DNA of 64,000 nt, from NCBI RefSeq assembly GCF_003985145.1, contig NZ_ML133535.1:62001-126000 (forward strand). Reading direction: 5' to 3'. Positions 16,681 through 25,771 of this stretch are shown here, piece by piece. The position numbers were made by a program, and so were the translations under genes. The notes beneath the pieces were generated by a model. The model was given only the letters and a program-made list of their open reading frames with translations. It was not told the origin of the DNA and did no database searches. Numbering within the stretch: the first letter of the stretch is position 1; each line of letters starts with the position of its first letter. Source of the DNA: Rhizobium anhuiense. Its GTDB lineage: Bacteria; Pseudomonadota; Alphaproteobacteria; Rhizobiales; Rhizobiaceae.

Positions 16681-16697
16681 GTAAACGAACCGTTTAC
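16681..16697. promoter_or_regulatory. Perfect inverted repeat upstream of the XRE regulator
   Basis: GTAAACGAACCGTTTAC: 7-bp arms around an AAC spacer, 18 bases before the GTG start of the downstream regulator. Symmetry and position suggest an autoregulatory operator; this is inference. Confidence 0.6.
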
Positions 16698-16715
16698 GTA
16701 TCAGAGAGTGATGAA

Positions 16716-17081
16716 GTGCCAGATCCGGTTGATATTATCGTTGGTCGCAACGTAAGACAGTTTCGCGCTCTTCGCCGTGTTTCCCAGCTCGAGCTTGGCG
16801 AAGCACTCGGACTGACTTTCCAGCAGATCCAGAAATACGAAAAGGGGACGAACCGCGTTTCCGCCAGCAAGCTGCATCAGATCGCGGTTTTTCTCGATGT
16901 CGATATCTCTGCTCTTTTCGAGGGAGCCGGCATATCGCAATTCGGCAGCCGTATCGAACTCAGCCCCGACGCCTATGCGCTTGCGCTGAGCTACGACAAG
17001 CTGAGCTCACCGGCAGGCAAGGAAGCGGTCAAGACCATTGTCACCCTCATGACAGGCGAAGCGGCAGAAACCGCCGTCTGA
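16716..17081 (+). CDS. XRE-family helix-turn-helix regulator
   Basis: 121 residues from GTG at 16716, with GAGAG a suitable distance upstream. A single HTH_XRE domain spans about 9-65 (VRQFRALRRVSQLELGEALGLTFQQIQKYEKGTNRVSASKL in outline). The C-terminal part is short and polar with no enzymatic domain. This is the common rhizobial stand-alone XRE type with an IQKYEKG recognition helix. A perfect 17-base inverted repeat sits just upstream. Targets are unknown. Confidence 0.9.
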   Translation: MPDPVDIIVGRNVRQFRALRRVSQLELGEALGLTFQQIQKYEKGTNRVSASKLHQIAVFLDVDISALFEGAGISQFGSRIELSPDAYALALSYDKLSSPAGKEAVKTIVTLMTGEAAETAV

Positions 17082-17227
17082 TCCCCGCTGCCGGCTCACC
17101 GAAAAGCACGATCTGTTCCGGGCCTGAATTATGTCCGGATAGATATGGCTATGCAGCGGTTGGGGAACGGCGTGCATCAGGACAAAGACTGGACGCAGGT
17201 CACCTGAATGAGGTTCGATATCGCGTT

Positions 17228-17428
17228 TTAGTGAATCTCGCATTCGTGCAGCGCCATCAGCAGGTCGTCCTGCGTCTGGTGGCCGGCATGATAGAGGTCG
17301 ATCGCGATGCTGGCGATCGAAAGGCCCTGCTGGCTGCGAAGCTTGATATTGCGCTCGGCGCACCATGTGTAGATGGCGCCGGCGAGAACGTCGACGTCTT
17401 CGGACTGAGAGGAAAAGGCTGGCGCCAT
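17228..17428 (-). CDS. Small hypothetical protein
   Basis: 66 residues from ATG at 17428 (MAPAFSSQSEDVDVLAGAIY), ending LLMALHECEIH. Not recognised. Composition is that of a soluble, mostly helical protein: AGAIYTWCAERNIKLRSQQG and SIASIAIDLYHAGHQTQDD look like two helices. No signal peptide. A longer frame reaching 17521 would run into a dispersed repeat and is unlikely. Convergent with the XRE gene. Confidence 0.6.
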   Translation of the reverse strand: MAPAFSSQSEDVDVLAGAIYTWCAERNIKLRSQQGLSIASIAIDLYHAGHQTQDDLLMALHECEIH

Positions 17429-17457
17429 GGTCGATACCCTTGGTTTGGTTGTTCCCA

Positions 17458-17612
17458 CTAGAGCATTTCCGTTTTTCTCCGATTCACGGAAATGCTCTAT
17501 CTTTTTGTTTATTCCCGGCAAAAGCGTTTCACGCTTTGCCTGGCAAAACCGCTGCGCACTTTTGCTGCAATTGCTCTAAAGCACGTCGCGTCGAGCAAAG
17601 GATGCTCTATCG
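17458..17612. repeat. Rhizobial palindromic element (copy with 38 bases identical to that at 41893)
   Basis: Begins CTAGAGCATTTCCG; 12-bp arms AGAGCATTTCCG / CGGAAATGCTCT at 17460-17471 and 17487-17498. Positions 17511-17548 are, on the opposite strand, identical over 38 bases to 41922-41959. It ends with AGCACGTCGCGTCGAGCAAAGGATGCTCT-like sequence. The rest of the gap to 17817 shows nothing I can name. Confidence 0.85.
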
Positions 17613-17817
17613 CTTCGAACCTGGGCATCGTCCCTTCCGAATATCGCTTCCGGTTTTCGGTGTTGTGCGCTGACGGCAGAGACTGAATTCATTTGGAAAA
17701 CTTGCAAGCGGCATCATCTGGCTGCGTTAATGCAAGTCGTCTTCCCTCGCGCCGCCGTGTCGTTCTGGAACAGATTTCCCGGCACGAACGGCGAATGTCG
17801 CAAATTGGGACTCGCGC

Positions 17818-17852
17818 AACAAAAAGCCGGAGACGTTTCCGTCCCCGGCTTT
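17818..17852 (-). terminator. Terminator of dnaJ
   Basis: 13-bp stem AAAGCCGGAGACG / CGTCCCCGGCTTT (17823-17835, 17840-17852) with loop TTTC (GAAA in the minus-strand RNA) and a minus-strand U run at 17825-17821. It lies 25 bases after the dnaJ stop. Confidence 0.9.
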
Positions 17853-17876
17853 AGAGATAGGCGTGTCGATCGCCGC

Positions 17877-19004
17877 TCAGCCTTCGAAGAATTCCTTCAT
17901 CCGGGCAAAGAAGCCCGTCGATTCAGGATTGTTCTCCTTGGAGGAAAGCTGCTCGAATTCCTGAAGCAGTTCGCGCTGGCGCTTGGTGAGCTTCTGCGGT
18001 GTCTCGATCTGGATCTGGATGTAGAGGTCGCCCGTCTGTGCCGAACGCAGCACCGGCATGCCCTTGCCCTTGAGGCGGAACTGTTTGCCGGCCTGCGTGC
18101 CCTCGGGCACGCTCACGCGCGACTTGGTGCCGTCGAGCGTCGCCACGTCGAAGGTGCCGCCGAGCGCGGCCGTCGTCATCGAGATCGGAACGGCGCAATA
18201 GAGATCGGCTCCGTCGCGCTGGTAGAATTCATGCGGTTTGACGGACAGGAAGATATAGAGGTCACCGGCCGGTCCGCCGCGGGCGCCGGCTTCGCCTTCG
18301 CCCTGCAGGCGGATGCGCGTACCGTCCTCGATGCCGGCGGGAATGTTGACCGAGAGCGAACGCTCTTCCGTCACCCGGCCCTGGCCATGGCACTTCGGGC
18401 AGGGGTCGGGAATGATCTGGCCGCGGCCGTGGCAGGTCGGGCAGGTCCGCTCGATCGAGAAGAAGCCCTGGGCCGCGCGCACGCGTCCCGATCCCTGGCA
18501 GGTGCCGCAGTTCTTCGGCTGTGTGCCGGGCTTGGCGCCAGAGCCCGAACAGACGTCGCAGGTGATCGACGTGGGAACGCGGATCTGCGCCGTCTTGCCG
18601 GAGAAAGATTCTTCCAGCGTTATTTCCATGTTGTAGCGAAGATCGGCGCCGCGCTCGCGGCCGCCCGACGAGCGCTGGCGCGCGCGCCCTCCACCCATCA
18701 TCTCGCCGAAGATATCCTCGAAAATGTCGGAGAAGCCGCCGCCTGCAAATCCGCCGCCACCGCCGCCCATGCCGCCCTGCTCGAAGGCCGCATGGCCATA
18801 ACGGTCATAGGCCGCCCGCTTCTGCGGGTCCTTGAGCATCTCGTAGGCTTCGTTGATTTCCTTGAACTTGCGTTCGGCGTCCTTGTCATCCGGGTTCTTG
18901 TCCGGATGGAATTTCATCGCCAGTTTGCGGAAGGCGCTCTTCAGCTCTTTCTCGTCCGCCGTCTTGGCTACACCCAGAGTTTCGTAATAGTCCGCTTTTG
19001 CCAT
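17877..19004 (-). CDS. dnaJ: Chaperone protein DnaJ
   Basis: 375 residues. J domain 1-70 with HPD at 33-35, a Gly/Phe-rich linker (about 75-100, MGGGGGGFAGGGF), four zinc-finger repeats CxxCxGxG (CDVCSGSG, CGTCQGSG, CPTCHGRG, CPKCHGQG; about 148-210), then the substrate-binding C-terminal domains. It delivers unfolded proteins to DnaK and stimulates its ATPase. It follows dnaK on the same strand after 85 bases; hairpins in that gap may modulate read-through. Confidence 0.98.
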   Translation of the reverse strand: MAKADYYETLGVAKTADEKELKSAFRKLAMKFHPDKNPDDKDAERKFKEINEAYEMLKDPQKRAAYDRYGHAAFEQGGMGGGGGGFAGGGFSDIFEDIFGEMMGGGRARQRSSGGRERGADLRYNMEITLEESFSGKTAQIRVPTSITCDVCSGSGAKPGTQPKNCGTCQGSGRVRAAQGFFSIERTCPTCHGRGQIIPDPCPKCHGQGRVTEERSLSVNIPAGIEDGTRIRLQGEGEAGARGGPAGDLYIFLSVKPHEFYQRDGADLYCAVPISMTTAALGGTFDVATLDGTKSRVSVPEGTQAGKQFRLKGKGMPVLRSAQTGDLYIQIQIETPQKLTKRQRELLQEFEQLSSKENNPESTGFFARMKEFFEG

Positions 19005-19017
19005 TAAGGATTAAACC

Positions 19018-19055
19018 CCGGAAATGGATTTCCGGCTGCCATGGTGAGCAGCCGG
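19018..19055. other. Intercistronic hairpins between dnaK and dnaJ
   Basis: Two adjacent stems: CCGGAAAT / ATTTCCGG (about 19018-19036) and GGCTGC / GCAGCC (about 19035-19053). No U run follows on either strand, so processing or mRNA stabilisation is more likely than full termination. Confidence 0.5.
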
Positions 19056-19089
19056 ATCAAGTGTTGAAGCATAACCACGCCGTCGCGGA

Positions 19090-21006
<1,917 letters not shown>

Positions 21007-21120
21007 GTCATTCTCTCCTTGAAGCAAGCTGTCGGAACCCCGAGAAGGCATTTCCCTGACAGCCCCTTACGGGATGGGTCTACTTAAGATTACGCAATCG
21101 TGATTGCGGTGATGCGGCGT

Positions 21121-21149
21121 ATATAAGGAGCGGTTTTCTGGACTGCAAG
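21121..21149 (-). promoter_or_regulatory. RpoH-type heat-shock promoter of dnaK
   Basis: On the minus strand CTTG (21149-21146), 17 bases, then CCTTATAT (21128-21121). This fits the alphaproteobacterial sigma-32 pattern CTTG-N17-CCNNATNT. It lies about 115 bases before the dnaK start codon. Confidence 0.75.
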
Positions 21150-21288
21150 GCGAGAAATGGCCCGGAATCCGGCAAAACGAATGTGTTGCATTCAATTTTG
21201 ACAGTCGCCGGGAAAGAGCTTGCCTCATGTCCGCAAAGCGGTCGATATCTAGAGCATCGGCCTTGCGCCGGGCATGCAGCAAAGGATC

Positions 21289-23643
21289 TCACTGGCCCAT
21301 GATCAGATCGAGCAGCGTCGTGCGCCGCGGTTGCACGGAAGAGGTCGTCTGCGGCCCGCCGACATCGCCCGGCGGCACCATGCCCTCATAGCCGGAACCG
21401 CCGCCTTCGGCGATGTCCGCAGGCGGAACCGGGCCGTTGCCGGAGGGCGCCGCCGGCTGCCGGGCAGGCGCTTGCGGATAGCGGTTTGCATTGTCGTTGC
21501 CGCCGAAGACGCCGGAAATGATGCCGCCGATCGTCGACGGCGGCGCCTCCGCTGTCATCGGTTGCCCGCCGCCCGACTGTGCACTACCCCCTTGTCCATC
21601 ACCGGGGGCCGTCTGTGCCATCGGCTGACCACTGTTCGGATCGGCAGTCAACTGGCCGTTGCCGAAGAGCGGCGCCGGCGAAAGACCTTTGTGGGCGGCG
21701 ATCATGAATTCCTTCCAGGCCTTTGCGGGCAAGCCGCCGCCGGTCACCTTCTTCATCGGCTTGCCGTCGTCATTGCCGAACCAGACGCCGGTGGTGAGGT
21801 TGCTGGTGAAGCCGACGAAGAGCGCGTCGCGCGAATTCTGCGTCGTGCCGGTCTTTCCGGCGGCCTGCCAGCCGGGGATCTTGGCGCTCTTGCCGGTGCC
21901 GTTGTCTATGACGCCCATCATCATTGCATCCATCTCGGCGACGATCTGCTCGGAGAGCACGCGCGGCGGGCTGTCATAGGTATTTTCGTACAGAACCTTG
22001 CCCTCGGCGGTCGTCACCCGGCGGATGACGTGCGGCGTCGCCTTGTAGCCGCCGTTCATGAAGGCGGCATAGGAGGCAGTGAGTTCCATCAGCGACACTT
22101 CGGACGTGCCGAGCGCGATCGAGGCGTTCGGCTGCAGTTCGCTTTCGATGCCGAGCCGGTGGGCAAGCTTGATCACCTGATCCGGCCCGTCATACATCAC
22201 CAGTTGGGCGGCCACCGTGTTCAGCGACTTGGCAAGCGCGGTCGCCAGCGTCACTTCGCCATTGTATTTCTTCTCGTAATTTTCCGGTGTCCAGTCGCCG
22301 ATCCGGATCGGCGCGTCGTTGAACACCGAGTAGGGCGTCAGCCCTTTCTCGAGTGCGGCGGCATAGACGAAGGGCTTGAACGAGGAACCCGGCTGGCGCT
22401 TCGCCTTGACGGCGCGGTTGAACTGGCTCGTCGCATAGTCCCTGCCGCCGACCAGCGCCCGGATCGCGCCGGTGCCGTCGATCGAGACGAGGGCCGCCTG
22501 CGAGGCGTCGAGCTTGCCGCCCTCCTTGTCGAGCACGTCGACCAGCGATTGCTCGGCCTTCTTTTCCAGCGATTTGTCGATCGTCGTATCGACGATGACG
22601 TCTTCCTTGACGTCGCCTATCAGGCCCGGCAGCTCGTCCATCACCATGTCGGCGACATAGTGCCCGGCGCCCGACCAGTAACTCTTGGCCGAAGCCGGGG
22701 TCTGCGACATCGCGGTCTTGACTTCGGAATCGGTGATGAAGCCCTGTTCGCGCATTGCCGCGAGCACAAGCTGCGCGCGTGCATTCGCCGCTTCCGCATC
22801 GCGGGCTGGCGAAAGCCGCGACGGCGCCTTGAGCAGGCCGGCCAGCACCGCGGCCTCGCCGAGGTTCACGTCACGCGCCGATTTGTTGAAATAGCGGCGC
22901 GAGGCCGCCTCCACGCCATAGGCGTTCGATCCGAAGAACACCCGGTTGAGATACATCGCAAGGATCTGGTCCTTGGTGTATTTCTGCTCCAGCCAGAGCG
23001 AGAGCAGCACCTCCTGCACCTTGCGTTCCAGCGTCCTCTCAGGGGAGAGGAAGAGGTTCTTGGCAAGCTGTTGTGTCAGTGTCGAGCCACCCTGCACCAT
23101 GTGGCCGGCCGTGAAGTTGGTCACTACAGCCCGGCCGAGGCCGAGCGGATCGACGCCGAAATGCGAATAGAAACGCCGATCCTCGATGGCGATGACGGCT
23201 TCCGGAATATAGGGCGACATGTTTTCGAGCGACAGCGCCTCGCCGCCGGTGGCGCCGCGATTGGCGATGACGCTGCCGTCGACGGCGGTGATCTTGACGT
23301 TCGGCGGCCGTTCCGGGATCGCCCATGTGCTGGCGCTCGGCATGCGCGAGCCATAATAAACCACCAGCCCGGCAACGCCGATGCCGGCCCAGATGAAAAG
23401 CACGACGCACCAGTAGATCACGCGGCGCATGAAACCGAAAAGGCCGCCGCCGTCACGCTCCCGCGGCTCGCGCCGCCGCCGGGGGGCGGCACGCTGCGGC
23501 GGCGGTTTTGAACCGCCGCGGCGCTGGGATCGGCTGCCGGCGATGCGATCGTCGGCATCGAGCGAAAATTCGTCATCGTCGCGTGCCGGGCGGCCGCTGA
23601 AGGACGGTTCTATTCTGTCGCCTGATCTGCCTCTGCCTGCCAT
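21289..23643 (-). CDS. Class A penicillin-binding protein (PBP1A/1B type)
   Basis: About 784 residues from ATG at 23643 (MAGRGRSGDRIEPSF); starts at 23664 (ATG) or 23691 (GTG) would add 7 or 16 residues. A basic cytoplasmic tail is followed by one membrane helix (YWCVVLFIWAGIGVAGLVV), a GT51 transglycosylase domain (EDRRFYSHFG; QGGSTLTQQLAKNLFL) and a transpeptidase domain with SSFK, SLN and KTGTTQ motifs. The C-terminal 120 residues are Gly/Pro/Gln-rich and disordered. It polymerises and crosslinks peptidoglycan. A CtrA-type box lies upstream. Confidence 0.96.
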   Translation of the reverse strand: MAGRGRSGDRIEPSFSGRPARDDDEFSLDADDRIAGSRSQRRGGSKPPPQRAAPRRRREPRERDGGGLFGFMRRVIYWCVVLFIWAGIGVAGLVVYYGSRMPSASTWAIPERPPNVKITAVDGSVIANRGATGGEALSLENMSPYIPEAVIAIEDRRFYSHFGVDPLGLGRAVVTNFTAGHMVQGGSTLTQQLAKNLFLSPERTLERKVQEVLLSLWLEQKYTKDQILAMYLNRVFFGSNAYGVEAASRRYFNKSARDVNLGEAAVLAGLLKAPSRLSPARDAEAANARAQLVLAAMREQGFITDSEVKTAMSQTPASAKSYWSGAGHYVADMVMDELPGLIGDVKEDVIVDTTIDKSLEKKAEQSLVDVLDKEGGKLDASQAALVSIDGTGAIRALVGGRDYATSQFNRAVKAKRQPGSSFKPFVYAAALEKGLTPYSVFNDAPIRIGDWTPENYEKKYNGEVTLATALAKSLNTVAAQLVMYDGPDQVIKLAHRLGIESELQPNASIALGTSEVSLMELTASYAAFMNGGYKATPHVIRRVTTAEGKVLYENTYDSPPRVLSEQIVAEMDAMMMGVIDNGTGKSAKIPGWQAAGKTGTTQNSRDALFVGFTSNLTTGVWFGNDDGKPMKKVTGGGLPAKAWKEFMIAAHKGLSPAPLFGNGQLTADPNSGQPMAQTAPGDGQGGSAQSGGGQPMTAEAPPSTIGGIISGVFGGNDNANRYPQAPARQPAAPSGNGPVPPADIAEGGGSGYEGMVPPGDVGGPQTTSSVQPRRTTLLDLIMGQ

Positions 23644-23745
23644 CGCGGACCGGTCATACCCCATGTTCGATCGCGAAGCTTGGCTTCGCACAACGGTGCA
23701 CTTGCGGGCGCCGTGATCATCCGACTGAACTGTAAATGCGGCGAT

Positions 23746-23760
23746 TTAACGGGGTGTTAA
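23746..23760. promoter_or_regulatory. CtrA-type binding box upstream of the PBP gene
   Basis: TTAACGGGGTGTTAA, an exact TTAA-N7-TTAA match to the CtrA consensus, about 105 bases upstream of the PBP start and 115 bases downstream of the end of the next small gene. CtrA controls cell-cycle and envelope genes in alphaproteobacteria. No functional data. Confidence 0.6.
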
Positions 23761-23873
23761 TAATGGAAATCAAAGCAGATCGCGCAGGTAAAGCGCGTCG
23801 CGTCAAACCGCATTGATACGGTGCGCCGTAAGTCCCAAACCGCCACAGATTTCTCTGCGACATGCATTGGCCT

Positions 23874-24095
23874 TCAAAACTGCCGGGCCTCGTAATCGTC
23901 GAGCGTTTCCGGGTCCTGCTTATATTCCCACTCGCCCAGATGAAAGCGGCGCCAGATCTGGCCGGAAGGATTGAGCTTCGCCCCATCGGTAAGGCGGACA
24001 GGCAGGAGTGGGTTGTGTTTATGCCAAACGGTAACATCTGTGGCGGCTGCCCGGGGGGCGAAAAGCCCCAGGAAAGCCAGGTAGTCTTGCGTCAT
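23874..24095 (-). CDS. Small hypothetical protein
   Basis: 73 residues from ATG at 24095 (MTQDYLAFLGLFAPRAAATD), ending in WRRFHLGEWEYKQDPETLDD plus a few residues. Not recognised. It is rich in aromatic residues and has no signal peptide or membrane helix. A weak GAGG lies about 12 bases before the start. Reading frame composition is compatible with coding, but its reality rests mainly on that. Confidence 0.5.
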   Translation of the reverse strand: MTQDYLAFLGLFAPRAAATDVTVWHKHNPLLPVRLTDGAKLNPSGQIWRRFHLGEWEYKQDPETLDDYEARQF

Positions 24096-24499
24096 CAGGG
24101 TCCAGCCTCGAACGGATTACGATCAATCCGCAACGCCACGAAATTGCAATAAACAACCCCGCAACACAAGAGCATCACGATACCCTCACATCAAATTGTC
24201 GTCGGCCTCTTGCGCGCATCCATGCCAATTTTCATGACTGTCGCAAATCTGACATAGCGCGCGCCGATTTGCGCTCGCCGGCGAGGCGGGCAGACGCACA
24301 CAGGCGTCATATCTGCGCAGGCGGTAACGGTCGATTCGACAAAATCGAATGAAGCCGGCCTTGGAGAAATCCGGGGATGGAGGAAAGCCGGCTGAGGATG
24401 GCTCGTGGCCGTGACGCGGAAATGCACACGCTGCTTTCGGCGTTGCGTTGAACATCTTCCGTCTGGTCGGTGGAACCAATAGGCTCGGCGATTGTTTAG
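24096..24499. other. Intergenic region without a recognised gene
   Basis: About 400 bases between a small minus-strand gene and a candidate sRNA. Frames here have no convincing start or composition. TTGAAC at 24448-24453 could be a -35 element for the downstream sRNA, but a matching -10 is not clear. Confidence 0.5.
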
Positions 24500-24613
24500 G
24501 GAGAAGCGGGACAACCCCTCACGTCCCGCGCATGATCGGCCGTCTCCCCTCAACACGCGCCGATCGACATCAGGCCCGGTGCATCCCTCATGGGAGCGCC
24601 GGGCTTTTTCTTG
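24500..24613 (+). ncRNA. Candidate trans-acting small RNA with C-rich hairpin loops
   Basis: Three consecutive stem-loops on the plus strand: GCGGGAC / GTCCCGC (24506-24512, 24523-24529) with loop AACCCCTCAC; GATCGGCCGT pairing with ACG-c-GCCGATC (24534-24543, 24555-24565) with loop CTCCCCTCAAC; and a terminator GCCCGGTGC / GCGCCGGGC (24574-24582, 24596-24604) followed by TTTTTCTT. The two loops share CCCCTCA, complementary to a Shine-Dalgarno region. The architecture resembles rhizobial sRNAs such as the alpha-r14 (NfeR1) type, but I cannot assign the family. The 5' end is a guess. Confidence 0.6.
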
Positions 24614-24670
24614 GATGGTTGCCTTGGCTGGCAAACCTCGAGAGAGGACGGCGCTGCCGCCCCTTCTGTT

Positions 24671-25381
24671 TCATTGGTCGCAGGAGGGATCGCCGGGGCG
24701 GCAATCAAAATCCCTACGGCCCGGTCTGCGATCATCGCCTCTCCGGTCGGCTCCTTGCCGGTCGTACCTTTGCCGATCGTCTCGTTGCCGATCGTCCCTT
24801 TGATTGACGCCGCGCCGATCCCGGTCACCATCACGCCAATCTCGGTCGCGATCCCGCTCGCGCCAGTTCCGGTCGCGATCCCGGTTATCCCGCTCGCGAT
24901 TTAGGTTATCCCGGTCGCGATCTACGTTATCCCGATCGCGATCCCAATCCCGGTTGTCGCGGTCGCGGTAATAATAGTCCGGACCGCGGCTCCAGCGGTC
25001 ACGCTCGCGATAGAAATCGCGGTTGCGGTAATAGCGGTCCCAATAATTATCGACGCTGAAGCGGATAACCGGAATGCCGAGCGGACGGTAATATTGCGGA
25101 CCGACATAGATGCGGCGTTGCTGGTAGAGGGCCTGCACGTACTGGCCGGAGACCCAGCCGCGGCCGCCGTAGAACTCGACGTCGCACCAGTTGACGTCGG
25201 AAAGGCATCCGCGGATCTCGACCGAGGAACCGGCCGGTATGACTGCGACGGCAGGATATCGGGTGCTCGGACCCGCACGCATGTTGACGTTCGCCGTCGA
25301 GTAGCCCTCGGCAGCCTGCGCTATGGCGGGCGCCAGCATGAACAGGCCGGTCGCTGCGATTTTAACAAAGAGATTTTTCAC
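24671..25381 (-). CDS. Secreted SH3 domain protein with Arg/Asp repeat tail
   Basis: 236 residues. Signal peptide (KIAATGLFMLAPAIAQAA), one bacterial SH3 domain (about 28-85: VNMRAGPSTRYPAVAVIPAG, two cysteines in GCLSDVNWCDVEF, GWVSGQYV), then an aromatic linker with YYRNRDFY, and from about 130 to 225 a highly charged tail of alternating Arg and Asp dipeptides. The tail ends DCRPGDPSCDQ, a possible disulfide. Probably a periplasmic cell-wall-associated protein; function unknown. The repetitive DNA of the tail is likely prone to length variation. Confidence 0.88.
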   Translation of the reverse strand: MKNLFVKIAATGLFMLAPAIAQAAEGYSTANVNMRAGPSTRYPAVAVIPAGSSVEIRGCLSDVNWCDVEFYGGRGWVSGQYVQALYQQRRIYVGPQYYRPLGIPVIRFSVDNYWDRYYRNRDFYRERDRWSRGPDYYYRDRDNRDWDRDRDNVDRDRDNLNRERDNRDRDRNWRERDRDRDWRDGDRDRRGVNQRDDRQRDDRQRYDRQGADRRGDDRRPGRRDFDCRPGDPSCDQ

Positions 25382-25604
25382 GCTTCTCAGTCCTCGTTGG
25401 CACGTTTTTCGGGCAGCAATTGGCCGTGTTTCCGTGGCATGTGCCCTTGAAACAAAAGATAGAGCGATCGCCCGCAGCTGTTAGGGCGCTATCATTCATC
25501 TTATCTTTCAATGGCTTATATGTCGTCCGCGATGAACGTAGCTTGAACGGCAAATCCGCGGCGCCTGAAGCTGCAACCAATGTTTCCGACTGGAGTTGGT
25601 GCCG

Positions 25605-25620
25605 TTAACGCCCCGTTAAC
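25605..25620. promoter_or_regulatory. CtrA-type binding box
   Basis: TTAACGCCCCGTTAAC, an exact TTAA-N7-TTAA, nearly the complement of the box at 23746. It lies 224 bases upstream of the SH3 gene (minus) and about 40 bases upstream of a plus-strand segment containing a 20-mer shared with 10834-10853. Confidence 0.6.
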
Positions 25621-25697
25621 CTTTCGCGGGCAGTCTCATTGCAATACCGCTTTCTCCTTGACCACGGATGAACTGGCACTGAGATGAGCGGACGACG

Positions 25698-25726
25698 AAA
25701 GGCCGGTTCGAACCGGCCTTTTTGTT
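25698..25726 (+). terminator. Bidirectional hairpin terminator
   Basis: Perfect 11-bp arms AAAGGCCGGTT / AACCGGCCTTT (25698-25708, 25711-25721) and a T run on the plus strand. It can end a plus-strand transcript from the region after the CtrA box, and it lies 46 bases beyond the M20 peptidase stop, so it may also serve that gene. Confidence 0.75.
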
Positions 25727-25771
25727 GTCGCGATTTTCGCATGGCGCATCCTGAAGGCGCGCCTTTCCCTC

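Noticed and set aside
17429..17521. 31-residue N-terminal extension of the small protein at 17228
   Set aside because: It reads into the palindromic repeat at 17458, so the ATG at 17428 is the better start.
21274..23511. 745-codon plus-strand frame opposite the PBP gene
   Set aside because: Antisense shadow of a well-supported class A PBP; low-complexity Arg/His/Gly composition and no recognisable domain.
24191..24634. 147-codon minus-strand frame
   Set aside because: Crosses the plus-strand terminator and hairpins, has no domain and no ribosome site.
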